Source: Hemibagrus wyckioides (taxonomy: Eukaryota > Chordata > Actinopteri > Siluriformes > Bagridae). From it: a stretch of 64,000 nt of DNA. The stretch covers positions 21,042,928 to 21,106,927 of the forward strand of contig NC_080711.1 of assembly GCF_019097595.1 (NCBI RefSeq). The letters run 5' to 3'. Below are positions 32,613 through 46,399 of this stretch, in pieces. How positions within the stretch are numbered: position 1 is the stretch's first letter; every line of letters begins with the position of its first letter. The position numbers and the translations under genes are program-made. The notes below the pieces were generated by a model. That model searched no databases, had not been told where the DNA came from, and saw only the letters and a list, made by a program, of their open reading frames with translations.

Positions 32613-34641
32613 AGCTGGACACAACATCACTGACCTCTAACATCAACACCTGTTAGTGCCCTCTGACCAACGGACCACATCAACATCTGCAGCTCCGATA
32701 AGTGTCTCCATCTTTAGTTTAACTTTTTATTATATACATTACTCATTAAGACTTTAATCTTTATTATAGGTTTAAGATTTTTCTATACTTTACTATTTAT
32801 TAGACATTTAAGATTTTGTTGTATTTTAATAGACTTTACTGTTCATTATACTTTTTTATTAATAACCTTTTATCATAGCTTTACATCTTTTATTGTAGTT
32901 CTATTTATTATATTGTGTTTTTAATTAAAACCTAATAATTTATTAGCTCATATTTGAGGTTTCATTGTGATCATTCCCAGTTTTTCTGAATGTTTCTGAT
33001 GAATGTTGGGGTTGAAATGTAACTAGAAACAATCTGAGACTTTTTCCTCCTAGAAAAGAAAGACTTGTTTTCTACTGACTGTGGAATTAACACTTTATTT
33101 AGATTAAAACAAAAATCTATTAAAGAAACATTGAGTTCATAGTCAAAATGATGAAAATTAAATCACTCTCATATAGAGCCTCCTGTCCCCTATGGCAATA
33201 CGGTGTTTAACTCCATCTCTGTGTTATATACTAGAACCTAATATTTAACAGTGGATTTGTACATGACGCCATCTTCAAACACAAATACTGATCTTTTTGA
33301 ACTGAAGTGAAATGATGTTAAATGAATGTGAAGTAAACAGTAGTGGCAGAAACACTGCTTAGATTCATGATACTGCGTTATTTACATGAGTCTCTGATTT
33401 ACAGAATTATATTCCTTACTAAATCCATTCATGAATCTGACTCTGAATTTGGCAAGAGCACAACACACAACAGAAAGGCAGCCTAAGACATTAGGCTGCT
33501 TTCTAGTTAAGGTATAGAAAAATCATTTGTTTTTAGAAAAACAGTGCCTGCAGAAGGTGCCTTAAAAAAATCTGAGCAAATTGGATCATTTATATTAAGC
33601 ATTCCCATGTGGAATGAAAAAGCATTCAACAAAATTCATTCATTAACAGTTATTCATTCATTAATAATCAGATTTTCATGAAGATTCTGTGTACCATGAA
33701 AACGAGTTCACTTTAAACAACACATTTTCTCTCAGCAATGTATGACTCTGGATGCTAGTTTAATTTTAGACTCAATATGATCATAACTCAGTGGTTTTCA
33801 TATCAGAGGACAGATGAGGTGGACAGTTAGGATACATGGAGAGATGGGATTGAATGGATAGATGGAGGACAATGTTCTTTATATTTTTTTATGTTTGTTA
33901 GATTGTGTGCAATCTTGCATCCTGTGTACTAAATAAGTAGTGTATCTATTGTGTTATCAATTTTCCATCCTTTTTTTATTACAGAAGTAAGGATTACAGA
34001 TCATTACTTTCTACCCTGCTATAATACAGTGTTGGAGGCATAAAAATGATCTACTTTAGGTATTTGTGCTGCACAGAAAGTTAGCACCAGGAATGTAAAT
34101 ACTTTAATTTGTTCATTAACTAAGGATGGTTGTTTTTGCATGAGAGACAGTTATTAAAGTAATGATCAACATTTTCATATAATTCCATATTAATGTTGCT
34201 GCTGTCTGACAGACGTCCTGTACAACAAGTCATTTATTTTACATTTTCTGGTACAGCAGTTAGTTTAAAATAAAAGTTAGTTTAACAAAGGAAATTGAGT
34301 CTCACATTATTTACATTTTATTCACACACAAAACATTAATGGTGAACATTTTTGACTTTATAAAATTATTCTCTCAAGTCTTAGGGATCGGGCCCTATTA
34401 AACAATAAAGAAAGTAAGACGTCTTTTTTATACAGCCTGGACATGTTATACATGCCCTTTTAAACTGTGATTTATATGCTTTATTTATATGTTTCTTATA
34501 TTGCTGTAGTTTTTGTTCTTAGCATTGCGCTAGTAACTTCTGGTCAGTTATCACATTACCCTGTGTATACTGACTATATGTAAGATATACAGTGTGCAGT
34601 CTACAACCTGTCTTTATATTACTGTCTCTATTGCTGCTGGA

Positions 34642-34723
<82 letters not shown>

Positions 34724-34870
34724 ATCACACCTAGGGTCATTTTAGAGTCACCTGTTTGATTCCTGATTCAATTTCTTGAAGAAGATCATTTTAAACTTTT
34801 GAATAAGAAAGAAGAAGAAGTATAGAGAATAGTTTCACTGTTGAGTTGTTGATAGATATTAGATTTTACA
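32613..34870. other. Gene-free part of duplicated block
   Basis: AT-rich, no coding region on either strand that I can support. Confidence 0.6.
34641..34723. repeat. (ATCT)n microsatellite
   Basis: About 20 tetranucleotide units; matched at 51831-51922 in the other duplicate with a different length. Confidence 0.95.
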
Positions 34871-35664
34871 TTTTCACAAGATCTGCAGGTGGCGCTAGAG
34901 CTTAACAAATATACTGTTACATTGTAGGTTTTTTTAAAGTGGTCATAAGTACAATGCATTCTCATATCCTCAGTCAGGGCTAGATACTACACAATTTCTA
35001 TGTTTTTCTGTCAGACAATGAAAACTGAGACTGTCTCTTATAGTCTAATTCCCAAAGAGGGAAATTATAACATTCACAGAAATATTGCTAACTTCTAATC
35101 AGTGATTATTAAATACATACATTTCACAAAAGTTCCACAACATTAACTATTAACTATAAACAACCAAATGTTCACTGTATTCTTCTTTAATTAATAAATA
35201 AATTGTAATCGTTCACAGACTGCTGCTGTATAAGAGGAACAGTGATTATAATAATTAATGGCATTGAATATTGGAAAATAATTGTCTTCATGTTTGTAGC
35301 AGTAACTCCCTGACACAGTTCAGCCAAAGTATGCAGAACTACACAATGTTTTTTTTTTTTTTTTTCTACTTCACAATAATTAATTATTGGCATCTACATC
35401 CACCACCTCTACAATTCCTGACATCACACTGCCTGGTCCTTGATTATTGTCCTATAATAACACACCCCCAAATGTTTTACTCCTTACTGAATATGCTGAT
35501 AAGGAAAGTGCATTCTATTCACATAAATTCACCTGAGAAAGTCTCTTAATGATCCAAATTTTATAGATTTATAATCACAGGTTAGAGACGTTCATGAGAT
35601 GAGAGGAGGATTTCAGGTGTAAAGGAATCCATCCAATTTTGTCCCTAAGATAAGGAGTGTCTCT

Positions 35665-35694
35665 ATGCAAATGTCCTTCCCTGTTATATATTTA
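35665..35694 (+). promoter_or_regulatory. Octamer and TATA of S16
   Basis: ATGCAAAT 35665-35672, then GTTATATATTTAAG. Confidence 0.85.
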
Positions 35695-35740
35695 AGCAAC
35701 AAAGACCAAGAGCTTTACGTCTTCTGCTTCAACACACACC

Positions 35741-36181
35741 ATGATCTCTACATCCCTACTGCTGCTGCTGCTGGCAGCCGTACACTGTAAGTGTTTTTAC
35801 ATTTGACATGTAATACAGTTTTGGTTCCTTAAAGCTTTTCACTTTTACATCATTAAAATAAGTTTTCTTTAACAGGTGTTCACTGTGTTGAGCTGATCCA
35901 GACCGGATCCACAATATTAACTCCTGGTCAGTCACTGACTCTGACCTGTAAAGTGTCTGGATATTCATTAACTGATAGCTACTGTACAGGCTGGATACGA
36001 CAACCTGCAGGAAAAACTCTGGAGTGGATCGGACATAGATGTTATGATGGTAACACTTACTACAGTGAGAAACTGAAAAGCAGGTTTCAGATTTCCAGAG
36101 ACACGTCCAGCAGCACAGTGACATTAACAGGACAGAACATGCAGACTGAAGACACAGCTGTGTATTACTGCGCTCGTAAAC
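35741..36181 (+). CDS. ighv: S16: functional-looking IGHV, family B (Cys in CDR1 and CDR2)
   Basis: Exon 1 35741-35786, exon 2 35876-36181. Reads CVHCVELIQTGSTILTPGQS, Cys23 in LTLTCKVS, CDR1 DSYCTGW, FR2 IRQPAGKTLEWIG, CDR2 HRCYDGNTY, FR3 FQISRDTSSSTVTL, VYYCARK. Carries the family's extra Cys pair. One residue shorter in CDR1 than S6 and S24. Open, with intact promoter, splice sites and RSS. Confidence 0.95.
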
Positions 36182-36220
36182 CACAGTGAGACAAATAAAC
36201 AACATCCCTGTACAAAAACT
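36182..36220 (+). other. 23-RSS of S16
   Basis: CACAGTG 36182-36188, 23-bp spacer, ACAAAAACT 36212-36220. Confidence 0.93.
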
Positions 36221-36870
36221 CCTCATCCAGTGTTCATTATAACAGAATGTCCAAAAGACACAACACTGATCTATAGAAGTCAAAATAACACAAAATATAC
36301 CACAAATGAGAAGAAAGTGTTTCAATCTAGTTATTTTTTAAAGTCAGTAGTGTTGATTTAAAACCATAATATTTTATCTGTAATATTGCTCCACATCATG
36401 AACACTATTATAGTCATATCACTATCCAGAACTTTATCTAGTGTAGTGTCTTTGACTAACAATAATCACCTTGACAAATTAGAATGTGTGATCATGTGTA
36501 ATGCTCTCACACTTTCTCACATATTGTTTAAATTAAAAATGTGTGAGAAAGTGTGAGAGCATTTTTTCATGACTTCAGAGAGGTAGATTTTTTCTATTAT
36601 CATGATCCCAGTATCATCAGTCATAGAAAATAATTGTCAAAGTTGTCAAATCCTAATCACATTATATACAGATTGAAAGCATATAATGGATGGATGGATA
36701 AAAAAAGCATGAAGATTGTGGGAAGAAGAAAATGTTCCAAATATAAAATCTTGTTTTGAGGTAGGTTTATAAAGAAGTCTTTCTCCCCACTATAAACCCA
36801 CATATCCTCCATCAGATGAATCTCCTCCTCATGATTTAAATACATTGCAGATACATTCTCCTCCCATCAT
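36221..36870. other. Intergenic, S16-S17
   Basis: Family B 3' flank (with an inverted pair around CTCACACTTTCTCACA at about 36510-36560), then family A upstream flank. No gene. Confidence 0.55.
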
Positions 36871-36878
36871 CAGCAGAT

Positions 36879-36923
36879 AAGCAAATCCAAGCATCAGAGC
36901 TGGATCTCACTCTATTTATATGA
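36879..36923 (+). promoter_or_regulatory. Variant octamer and TATA of S17
   Basis: AAGCAAAT 36879-36886 and TTTATATGA near 36915-36923. Confidence 0.7.
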
Positions 36924-36984
36924 TGTGATGGTGTCTGTTAAACTTTGGAGAACAGAGAAGACTCCAGTACAAACAACACACACC

Positions 36985-37420
36985 ATGTTCTCTACATCTC
37001 TACTGCTCCTGCTGGCAGCTGCTTCTTGTGAGTGCTTTATCAAATTCATTCATTTACTAGATGAAGAATAAAGGTGCAGCAGATATTGTGTGAGATATCA
37101 CCATGTGTTTTCCTCCACAGATGTACATGGTGAGGAACTGACTCAGCCTGCTTCCATGACAGTCCAGCCAGGCCAGAGTCTCTCCATCCACTGCAAGGTT
37201 TCATATTCAGTTACAAGCTATTATACATCTTGGATCCGACAACCTGCAGGAAAAGCTCTGGAGTGGATTGGATTCATCCGTAGTGGTGGGAGTACAGCTT
37301 ACAGTGACAAACTGAAAAATAAGTTCAGCATCTCCAGAGACACTTCTACTAACACAATAACAATTGGAGGACAGAACATGCAGACTGAAGACACAGCTGT
37401 GTATTACTGCGCTCGTGATC
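36985..37420 (+). CDS. ighv: S17: functional-looking IGHV, family A body with family B 3' flank
   Basis: Exon 1 36985-37027, exon 2 37121-37420. YVHGEELTQP start, CDR1 SYYTS, CDR2 around [16 protein letters not shown]. No stop. Upstream flank, leader, intron and V exon are family A. From the RSS spacer onward the sequence (ATCAACAACATCCCTGT) is that of family B, so a recombination or conversion boundary lies at the heptamer. Confidence 0.95.
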
Positions 37421-37459
37421 CACAGTGAGACAGATCAACAACATCCCTGTACAAAAACT
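37421..37459 (+). other. 23-RSS of S17 (family B type spacer)
   Basis: CACAGTG 37421-37427, 23-bp spacer, ACAAAAACT 37451-37459. The other family A genes use a different spacer and ACAAAAACC or its near variant. Confidence 0.92.
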
Positions 37460-37504
37460 CCTTGTCCAGTGTTCATTATAACAGAATGTCCACAAGATAC
37501 ATGT

Positions 37505-37739
37505 AATGAATGGGGATGAATCGGCTGATGGCAGAGATCAAACCCTGATCACCACCGTAAGCTCTATCACCCGCAATAGCAGATCAGACCCAAACGCAGG
37601 GATCCAGTACATGCACTGCTTTTATTTAACAAAACTAAACACAACTACATTAAATGTGAAGAAATAAACCATAAATATGACATGAAAAATTCAATAACCT
37701 CAACAAAACATGACTTTAACATAAAAGCCTAAATAACAC
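37505..37739. other. Unassigned insert downstream of S17
   Basis: The family B flank stops near 37500 and resumes near 40803. This first part of the insert is not recognisable and has no gene. Confidence 0.45.
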
Positions 37740-39160
37740 TGCCTCAGTGACTACCGCCCTGTAGCCCTGACATCAGTAGTGATGAAGTGCTTTGAAAGAC
37801 TGGTCAGAGACTTCATCACTGCATCACTACCAGACACACTGGATCCACTACAGTTTGCGTACAGGCAAAACCGCTCCACTGAGGACGCCATTTCACACCT
37901 CCTTCACACAACAACAAGCCACCTGACTGCAGAAATGGGAATTATGTAAAAATGCTGTTTGTGGACTACAGTTCAGCGTTCAACACCATAATTCCTTCCA
38001 TGCTCACCTCTAAGTTGGAGGTCCTAGGTCTCAGCTCACCCCTGTGCCAGTGGATTTCCAACTTCCTGACAGACAGACCACAAGCCGTAAGGATGGGCAA
38101 ACACACCTCATCCTCCATCACCCTCAGCACTGGAGCTCCTCAAGGTTGTGTTCTGAGCCCCCTGCTGTACTCACTGTACACTTATGACTGTGTGGCCACT
38201 TCCAACTCCACCACCATCATCAAGTTTGTTGTATTGGGCCTGATCTCAAACAACGACGAGATGGCCTACCTACAGGAGATTAAAAACCTGCAGAGCTGGT
38301 GCCAGGTGAACAACCTACTCCTGAACATCAGCAAGACTAAGGAGTTAATAGTGGACTTCAGTACAAAGCAGGAGCGGTCATACCAACCGACCATGATCAG
38401 CGGAACCCCAGTGGAGAGAGTGGACAGTTTCCGGTACCTAGGTGTTCACATCACACAGGACTTGACTTGGTCCTGTCATACCAACACCCTGGTAAGAAGG
38501 CCCGGCAGCGTCTATACCACCTGAGACGCTTTAGGAACTTTAATCTTCCCTCTCAGGTGCTAAAGACTTTTTATACCTGCACCACTGAGAGTGTCCTGAC
38601 GGGTAGCATCACTTCCTGGTTCGGGAACAGCACCATGCAGGACAGGCGAGCCCTGCAGAGAGTGGTGGTTTCAGCTGAACGTACCATCCACACCGAGCTC
38701 CCTGACCTGCAGGACATCTACAGCAAGTGGTGCTGGATCAGAGCCAGGAAGATTGTGAAGGACCTCAGCCATCCCAACAATGGACTCTTTTATCTGTTGC
38801 GTTCAGGGAAGCGCTTCCGCTCCATGAAGGCAAACACAGAGAGAATGAGGAGGAGCTTCTTCCCGCAGGCCATTCGGAGTCTGAACCAGGAAACACCTAG
38901 AACCTGATACAGATACGGGGACTCTCTCTGCTTTTTTTCATCACTTTTCATCACTTTGCACAACTTCGCACATTTGCACAAACTGACACTTTGACACTGG
39001 ACTGGCACAAGTCACTTTATACAATTATTCCAGCACATGGACACTTTAATGATAAACACTGGATCACCTCAATATATGCCATATACACATACATCCCTTC
39101 ATGTCTGCATTTATGTGTATATATGTGTATATACCACTTTGTTTATTGTATATATATATA

Positions 39161-40515
<1,355 letters not shown>

Positions 40516-40859
40516 GTATATTTACAGCTATATTTTCATATTTTTACACCTATTTTCATATTTTTATTTGTTATTTATATTATATTTTTATTTATCTATA
40601 TTATATTTTATTTTACTTTATTTTCTATTTTCTATTTTTATACTTTTAAGATACTCTAGTTTATTTTTATCTTTATTTTTTATGGATCTCTTTCTCACAT
40701 ACTTTTTATAAATGTTTACATGCCGGACAGTCGTGAAAAAACATTTCACTGCATGTTGTACTGTGTATGTATATGTATGTGACAAATAAAATTTGAATTT
40801 GATAAACACTATAATCATCATATCACTAACAAGAACTTATTACAATGTTGTATATTTGG

Positions 40860-41615
40860 CTTAGAGCTTAACATTATAACATTTTATGTTTCTTTAAAGT
40901 GGTCATAAGTACAACATATTCTCATATCCTCAGTCAGAGCTAGATACTCCATAATTTTTATGTCTTTCTGTGAGAGATTGAACACTGAGACTGTCTCTTA
41001 AAGTCAAATTCCTACAGAGATACAAAGAGGGAAATAAATAACATTTACAGAAATATTGCCAACTTTTAACCAGTGATTACTGAATACATACATTTCACAA
41101 AAGTTCCACAACATTAATTGTAACTATAAACAAACACAGAGTTCACCATATTCTTCTTTAATTAATAAATAAATTGTAACAGTAACAGACTGCTGCTGTA
41201 TAAGAGGAATAATGATTATAATCAGTGGCATTATTTATTGGAAAAAAATGATCTTCAGGTTTGTAGCAGTAACTCCATGACACTGTTGAACCAAAGTGAG
41301 TAGAACTACACAATGCTTTTTTTTTGTTACTTTACAAAATAAATTATTGTCACCTACATCCACCACCTTTTATGATTCCTGACATCACAACACCTGGTCC
41401 TTGATTATTTTCCTATAAGAACAAACCGCCAAGTGTTTTAATCTATAATGAATATGCTGATATGAAGAGTGCATTCTCTTCAGATAAATTCACCTGAAAA
41501 AGTCTCTTAATGTTCCAAATTTTATAGATTTATAATAACAGATTAAAGATGGTCATGAGATGAGGAGGATTTCCTGTGTAGAGGAATCCATCCCATTCTG
41601 ACCCTAAGATAAGGA
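40860..41615 (+). other. Family B upstream flank of S18
   Basis: Matches 300-940, 34.9-35.6 kb and 52.1-52.8 kb. No gene. Confidence 0.6.
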
Positions 41616-41623
41616 GTGTCTTT

Positions 41624-41653
41624 ATGCAAATGTCCTTCCCTGTTATATATTTA
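41624..41653 (+). promoter_or_regulatory. Octamer and TATA of S18
   Basis: ATGCAAAT 41624-41631, then GTTATATATTTAAG. Confidence 0.85.
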
Positions 41654-41700
41654 AGCAACAAAGACCAAGAGCTTTTACTTCTTCTGCTTCAACACACACC

Positions 41701-42141
41701 ATGATCTCTACATCCCTACTGCTGCTGCTGCTGGCAGCCGTACACTGTAAGTGTTTTTACATTTGACATGTAATACAGTTTTGGTTCCTTAAAGCTTTTC
41801 ACTTTTACATCATTAAAATAACTTTTCTTTAACAGGTGTTCACTGTGTTGAGCTGATCCAGACCGGATCCACAGTATTAACTCCTGGTCAGTCACTGACT
41901 CTGACCTGTAAAGTGTCTGGATATTCATTAACTGTTAGCTACTGTACAAACTGGATACGACAACCTGCAGGAAAAGCTCTGGAGTGGGTCGGACGTATAT
42001 GTTATGATGGTAACACTTACTACAGTGAGAAACTGAAAAGCAGGTTTCAGGTTTCCAGAGACACGTCCAGCAGCACAGTGACATTAACAGGACAGAACAT
42101 GCAGACTGAAGACACAGCTGTGTATTACTGCGCTCGTGCTC
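41701..42141 (+). CDS. ighv: S18: functional-looking IGHV, family B (Cys in CDR1 and CDR2)
   Basis: Exon 1 41701-41746, exon 2 41836-42141. CDR1 VSYCTNW, FR2 [16 protein letters not shown]2 RICYDGNTY, FR3 FQVSRDTSSSTVTL, VYYCARA. Canonical residues plus the extra Cys pair. Open, with good promoter, splice sites and RSS. Confidence 0.95.
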
Positions 42142-42180
42142 CACAGTGACACAAATAAACAACATCCCTGTACAAAAACT
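42142..42180 (+). other. 23-RSS of S18
   Basis: CACAGTG 42142-42148, 23-bp spacer, ACAAAAACT 42172-42180. Confidence 0.93.
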
Positions 42181-42624
42181 CCTCATCCAGTGTTCATTAT
42201 AACAGAATGTCCAAAAGACACAGCACTGATCTATAGAAGTCTTAATATAAAAACAATAATCCCACAAATGAGATCAAAGAGTTTTAAGTTTAAAGTCAGT
42301 AATGTTGATTTAAAACCTTAATATTATCTCTAATATTGCTGCACATCATAAACACTAATATAATCATATTACTATCGTGAACTCTATATACTGTAGTGTC
42401 TTTGGCTAACAGTAATCACCTAAACAAATTAGAATTAGTGTGATCATGTGTAAAAGCATTTTGACATGACTTTTGAGATGTACAATTTTTCCATTATGAC
42501 AATAATCCTCAAAGCTAAATTTAGTATTTAATCTCTGATGCCTGTTTCCATTTTCCACATATGATCCACATGTCTTCCATCAGATGAATCTCTTCCTTGT
42601 GATTTAAATATGTATATATTTTTT

Positions 42625-42830
42625 TTCCATTTCATTGTCTGTACCGCTTATCCGATCTATCCTCCGGTCACAGGGAGCCTGTGCCTATTTCAGGCGTCAT
42701 CGGGCATCAAGGCAGGATACACCCTGGACAGAGGGCCAACCATCGCAGGGCACACACACACACGGACACGAGGAAACCCACCAAGCACAGGGAGAACATT
42801 CACACACTACACACACACACAGTTTAAACT
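42625..42830. mobile_element. Dispersed repeat (unclassified)
   Basis: The stretch TCTGTACCGCTTATCCGATC ... GGCATCAAGGCAGGATACAC ... CATCGCAGGGCACACACACA is a repeat I recognise as very common in catfish genomes. No coding content. Confidence 0.55.
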
Positions 42831-42839
42831 TAAGTTTAC

Positions 42840-43265
42840 TCAACCTTTGGTCTTGAACTGTATACTGTATATTTAACCTGCACACATTAGAAATGTTTCA
42901 ACATTATGCTTTTCCTTAAGCTTTAAGGCCAGTGATAGTCGCTCTTTTTTTATTCACACAACATCTACCCAACATTTTGAGGTTTAAAGGACTGAGGGTG
43001 TGTCATAAATATGAGAACATGTTCTCCTGGGATTTACATCAAAGTCATAAACTCTAACTACAGCATTGTTATGAAGCTAAGACATTACAGCTCCATTATA
43101 TCAGTGTCTCATTAAACCAGGCTGCTTCATCCACACAGTTTGATTAACTACATAGTAAATAAATAGTAAGTAACTAATAATTTGTGAATGTGTATGTTTT
43201 TACATTTTCAGGAAATGCCTCATGTCTTCCTAAAGCCTAAACACTTACATCTAAATCAAAGCAGT
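42840..43265 (+). pseudogene. Upstream-flank copy of S7 without its V gene
   Basis: Near-identical to 9455-9860 up to the position where S7 has its octamer. Here the octamer reads ACATCTAAATC and no leader follows. Confidence 0.55.
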
Positions 43266-43576
43266 TAACTGGAGTGCAAAGTTAGAAGAGTTTTATAGAA
43301 ACTATTCACCTTATGCAGTTAAATTCAGATTTTTATGTCACATACAGAACGATACACAGTGATATGCAGTGAAATGATTACACAACTGTTTGACCTTGAA
43401 AAAAGAAAAAGGAAATAAGGAGGCAAAATGCCCATTGGAAAGATAAAATATAAGATATAAAAATATAAAATATAAAATATAACAAAATGAAATTTATTTT
43501 ACAATAAAATAAAAATAAAATAAAGTATAAATATATAAAAATGTAAAAAGTATAACTGTATAAAGAAACTGTTAAA

Positions 43577-43615
43577 CACAGTGAGACAGAATAGTGGATT
43601 CCTCTTACAAAAACC
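43577..43615 (+). other. S19: orphan 23-RSS of family A, no V exon
   Basis: CACAGTG 43577-43583, 23-bp spacer and ACAAAAACC 43607-43615, identical to the S9 signal, followed by about 350 bp of family A 3' flank. Upstream of the heptamer is A/T-rich DNA with repeated ATAAAATATAAA, no V coding sequence. Confidence 0.88.
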
Positions 43616-44580
43616 TTATGAGACATGTTACACACATCCTCTCAATGCAACTAATAAATCATCTCAGTCACTTTAAATAAAAAGAAAACATTATTGAAAG
43701 ACTGTTCATTCTAAACCATTATTAATCCCTTTATTTTACAGGATTTTTAACCAACAGTTGGAATCAGTGTTTACTGAGTGGATTCAGGAATAATACAGCA
43801 TGTTTCCAGCAGTGTGTTGTGTTTAACACACAGTCTGTTCTCACAGTGTGAGGTGCAATAATTGAAACAACTGAAGGAGGCAGCAGAGTTTAACAAATAA
43901 AGTGGGGGAGAAAATTGAATCCACAAACTGTATTCTGTATGAGACTCATTCACTATCACTCATTATAAGACAAATATTCATTTATTTTTCATAGTTTAGG
44001 ATTATTTGTGTCACATATTTCCTGAGATTTACACCAGATATATAGCATTTTATAAAAACAGAATAAAAATTCATTCTATCCTCTTTTATCCCTCAATTGA
44101 TTAATTGTTTCAGTGAAATGTTTACAGTTTAGATTTGTGTTTATGTGAGACATTGAAGGCTAAGACATGCTAGAGAAATTCTAAGAAATCTACTCAAAGT
44201 CTTCTGGATGAAGGACTTTGCCCCTTGTCGTTTCTTCAAAAAGGATAGAGAAAAAAGAGAAGCAGATGCTTTAAATTATTTCATCATTCACAAAAATTTA
44301 ACAACAGACAAGTTGTTTGCATGAGCTCCTGACTGAATGAATTAGTGATTTGTGACCTGAATTAAATACACAGATGAAAAATGACAGTTTCTAAACAGAC
44401 CAGAATGTTCTTCTGGGTGTTACAGTGATACACAGTGATGGATTAAAAAGACATGAGATGTAATGAGTAAAGAGCAGTGATGAACCTGACAGCATGAAAC
44501 ACACCCAGAGTCTTACAGGAAGCTTTTTCTCATCTCAGCTGTTCCTCTGTGAATGTTTTTATATCTCTAGTGGGCGTGTC

Positions 44581-44588
44581 ATGCAAAT
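44581..44588 (+). promoter_or_regulatory. Octamer of S20
   Basis: Perfect ATGCAAAT; no TATA. Confidence 0.8.
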
Positions 44589-44690
44589 GAAATCCTGTAT
44601 TTGAACCATTTATGCTGAAACATTCAGCCCAACAACATACCAGCAGTTTGTGTTCATTTACAGCAGCAGGAATCATTTTAATTCTTTGAG

Positions 44691-45129
44691 ATGGGACTAG
44701 GCAGTGTTTTGAGTTACTTTACTCTAGCAATCTTCATTCAATGTTAGTATTATTTATTTCATATAGACAAAAATATTGATATATTTTTCATACTATTTTT
44801 AACATCTTTGTGTGTTCTTGCAGATTCCTGCAGTCAGACACTGATCGAGTCTGATCCAGTGATCATCAAACCTGATCAGTCTCATAAACTGACCTGCACA
44901 GCCTCTGGATTTAACTTTGGTAGCTACGACATGGCTTGGATCAGACAGGCGCCTGGAAAAGGACTGGAATGGGTTGCATACATCTCAGGTGGCAGTAGTT
45001 ACATATATTACTCCAGTGCAGTTCAGGGCCGCTTCACCATCTCCAGAGACGACAGTAAGAAGCAGGTGTATCTGCAGATGAACAGCATGAGGACAGAAGA
45101 CACTGCAGTTTATTACTGTGCCCGTGAAC
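44691..45129 (+). CDS. ighv: S20: functional-looking IGHV, family C
   Basis: Exon 1 44691-44742 ([17 protein letters not shown], donor GTTAGT), exon 2 44824-45129. [23 protein letters not shown]1 [22 protein letters not shown]2 around [34 protein letters not shown]. No stop. With S12 it is one of two usable family C genes here. Confidence 0.95.
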
Positions 45130-45167
45130 CACAGTGATACTTCCCCTTAGACATCAGTACAAAAACA
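45130..45167 (+). other. RSS of S20
   Basis: CACAGTG 45130-45136, ACAAAAACA 45159-45167, 22-bp spacer (23 by the shifted reading). Confidence 0.9.
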
Positions 45168-45915
45168 CATACTTGCTCTAGTCACATGACAAACCCACAT
45201 TTTCTGAAGCTGTGGATTCATGGAGGTCAAAGAACCAAAATATTTTGATTCTCTCTGACTGGATTGTTCTAAATATTCCCTTAATATATGTTAACTAATA
45301 TTGATTTCCAAACTGATTGATTAGTTAAACCAATAGATTTACTATTTTTACCACTGATACTGTATCTGAGTGCTTTCTCTCTCTTTTAAACTGTACTGAT
45401 AAAAATGCTCCACTTCTGAATTCCTACTTTAAGTTTTTTTTCTGCTTCAAGTGAGATGCTTTTTATTGACAGCCAGAAGATTATAATCTTTTTCTCATAA
45501 ATAACTCATTCTAGTTATTGATCATTTTGAAAAGAGGAATTTTATTCCTCTAGAGGGCAGTCTGTACAAACTCAACCACACAATCATTACATAAAGTGTC
45601 TTAGTACCCTGTGTTGATCTATTGTCTAATTTTATACAAATAAATGCCTGATTAAACCTTTATACGAAATGTAAATTTGTATGATGTTAAGGTGTATAAA
45701 CACATACTTAATTTTTTTTTCTTTCATTCAGAGAAAGTATTATTAAAAATGATTTAATGTACAGTGGATAAGCACGGCTTCTCCACTTCTAATAAATAGC
45801 GAGAGTGAAACATTTAGTTGTTGCTTTTCTACACAGAACCTTATAATCATCCACACATCTATACAGTGAGCAGCATGTGGTTGTGGATTGAACACCTCCA
45901 TAGTGGTCATGGACA
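45168..45915. other. Intergenic, S20-S21
   Basis: Same flank as 5.02-5.76 kb. No gene. Confidence 0.55.
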
Positions 45916-45921
45916 CTCCCT

Positions 45922-45944
45922 ATTCAAATAGAGTCGTGTATAAA
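45922..45944 (+). promoter_or_regulatory. Variant octamer and TATA of S21
   Basis: ATTCAAAT 45922-45929 and TATAAA 45939-45944. Confidence 0.65.
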
Positions 45945-46039
45945 CAGCATGTTCTTGACTGCTCTAGTTTCCAGTGAGCTCTGTGATAGATAACACTCCC
46001 ATACACTTTAAATCTGGGTGAAGCAGAACTCAGAGAAGG

Positions 46040-46288
46040 ATGATTTTAGGACAGTGTATTTTATTGATACTGATTTCATGTAAGTTTATGTTTTTTTCTG
46101 TTGTGACTAATAGCATTATATCATTATAAAATAACATTACCTAGTTCTATGCTTCTCTTCCAGATTCTTATGGACAGTCCCTGACCTCCTCAGCTTCTGT
46201 GGTGAAGAGACCTGGAGAGTCGGTCACTCTGTCCTGTACTGTCTCTGGATTCTCAATGAGCAGCTACTACATGCACTGGATCCGTCAG
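46040..46288 (+). pseudogene. ighv: S21: family D IGHV pseudogene, 5' part
   Basis: Leader 46040-46079 and exon 2 from 46164 are intact through FR1 (Cys in LSCTVS) and CDR1 SYYMH to WIRQ, ending at 46288. About 1.8 kb of unrelated DNA, including a foldback element, follows. Remnants of the V end and 3' flank reappear at about 48120. CDR2 and most of FR3 are lost. Confidence 0.88.
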
Positions 46289-46399
46289 GTTTCCAGGTTT
46301 CCCCAGGACTCCTATTGTTGTCTCAGCTGTTCACACCTATACATTCAGATTCCTCCTACAAAAACAGGGTACACTGAGGCCAGGTTTTTTTGAGAGAAA

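Larger units (their letters stand above)
32613..36653. repeat. Recent segmental duplication, copy 1 (contains S16)
   Basis: Runs from AGCTGGACACAACATC to TTGTCAAATCC and is near-identical to 49677-53852, including a gene-free 2 kb, an ATCT microsatellite, the family B flank and the V gene. Here the left end continues smoothly from the 3' region of the Pim-like gene, so this is probably the source copy. Confidence 0.9.

Noticed and set aside
34641..34723. CRISPR-like tandem repeat
   Set aside because: Simple ATCT microsatellite without spacers.
35756..36325. 189-codon reverse frame over S16 (and its equivalents over S6, S18, S24)
   Set aside because: Antisense shadow of the V exon; repeats wherever the family occurs.
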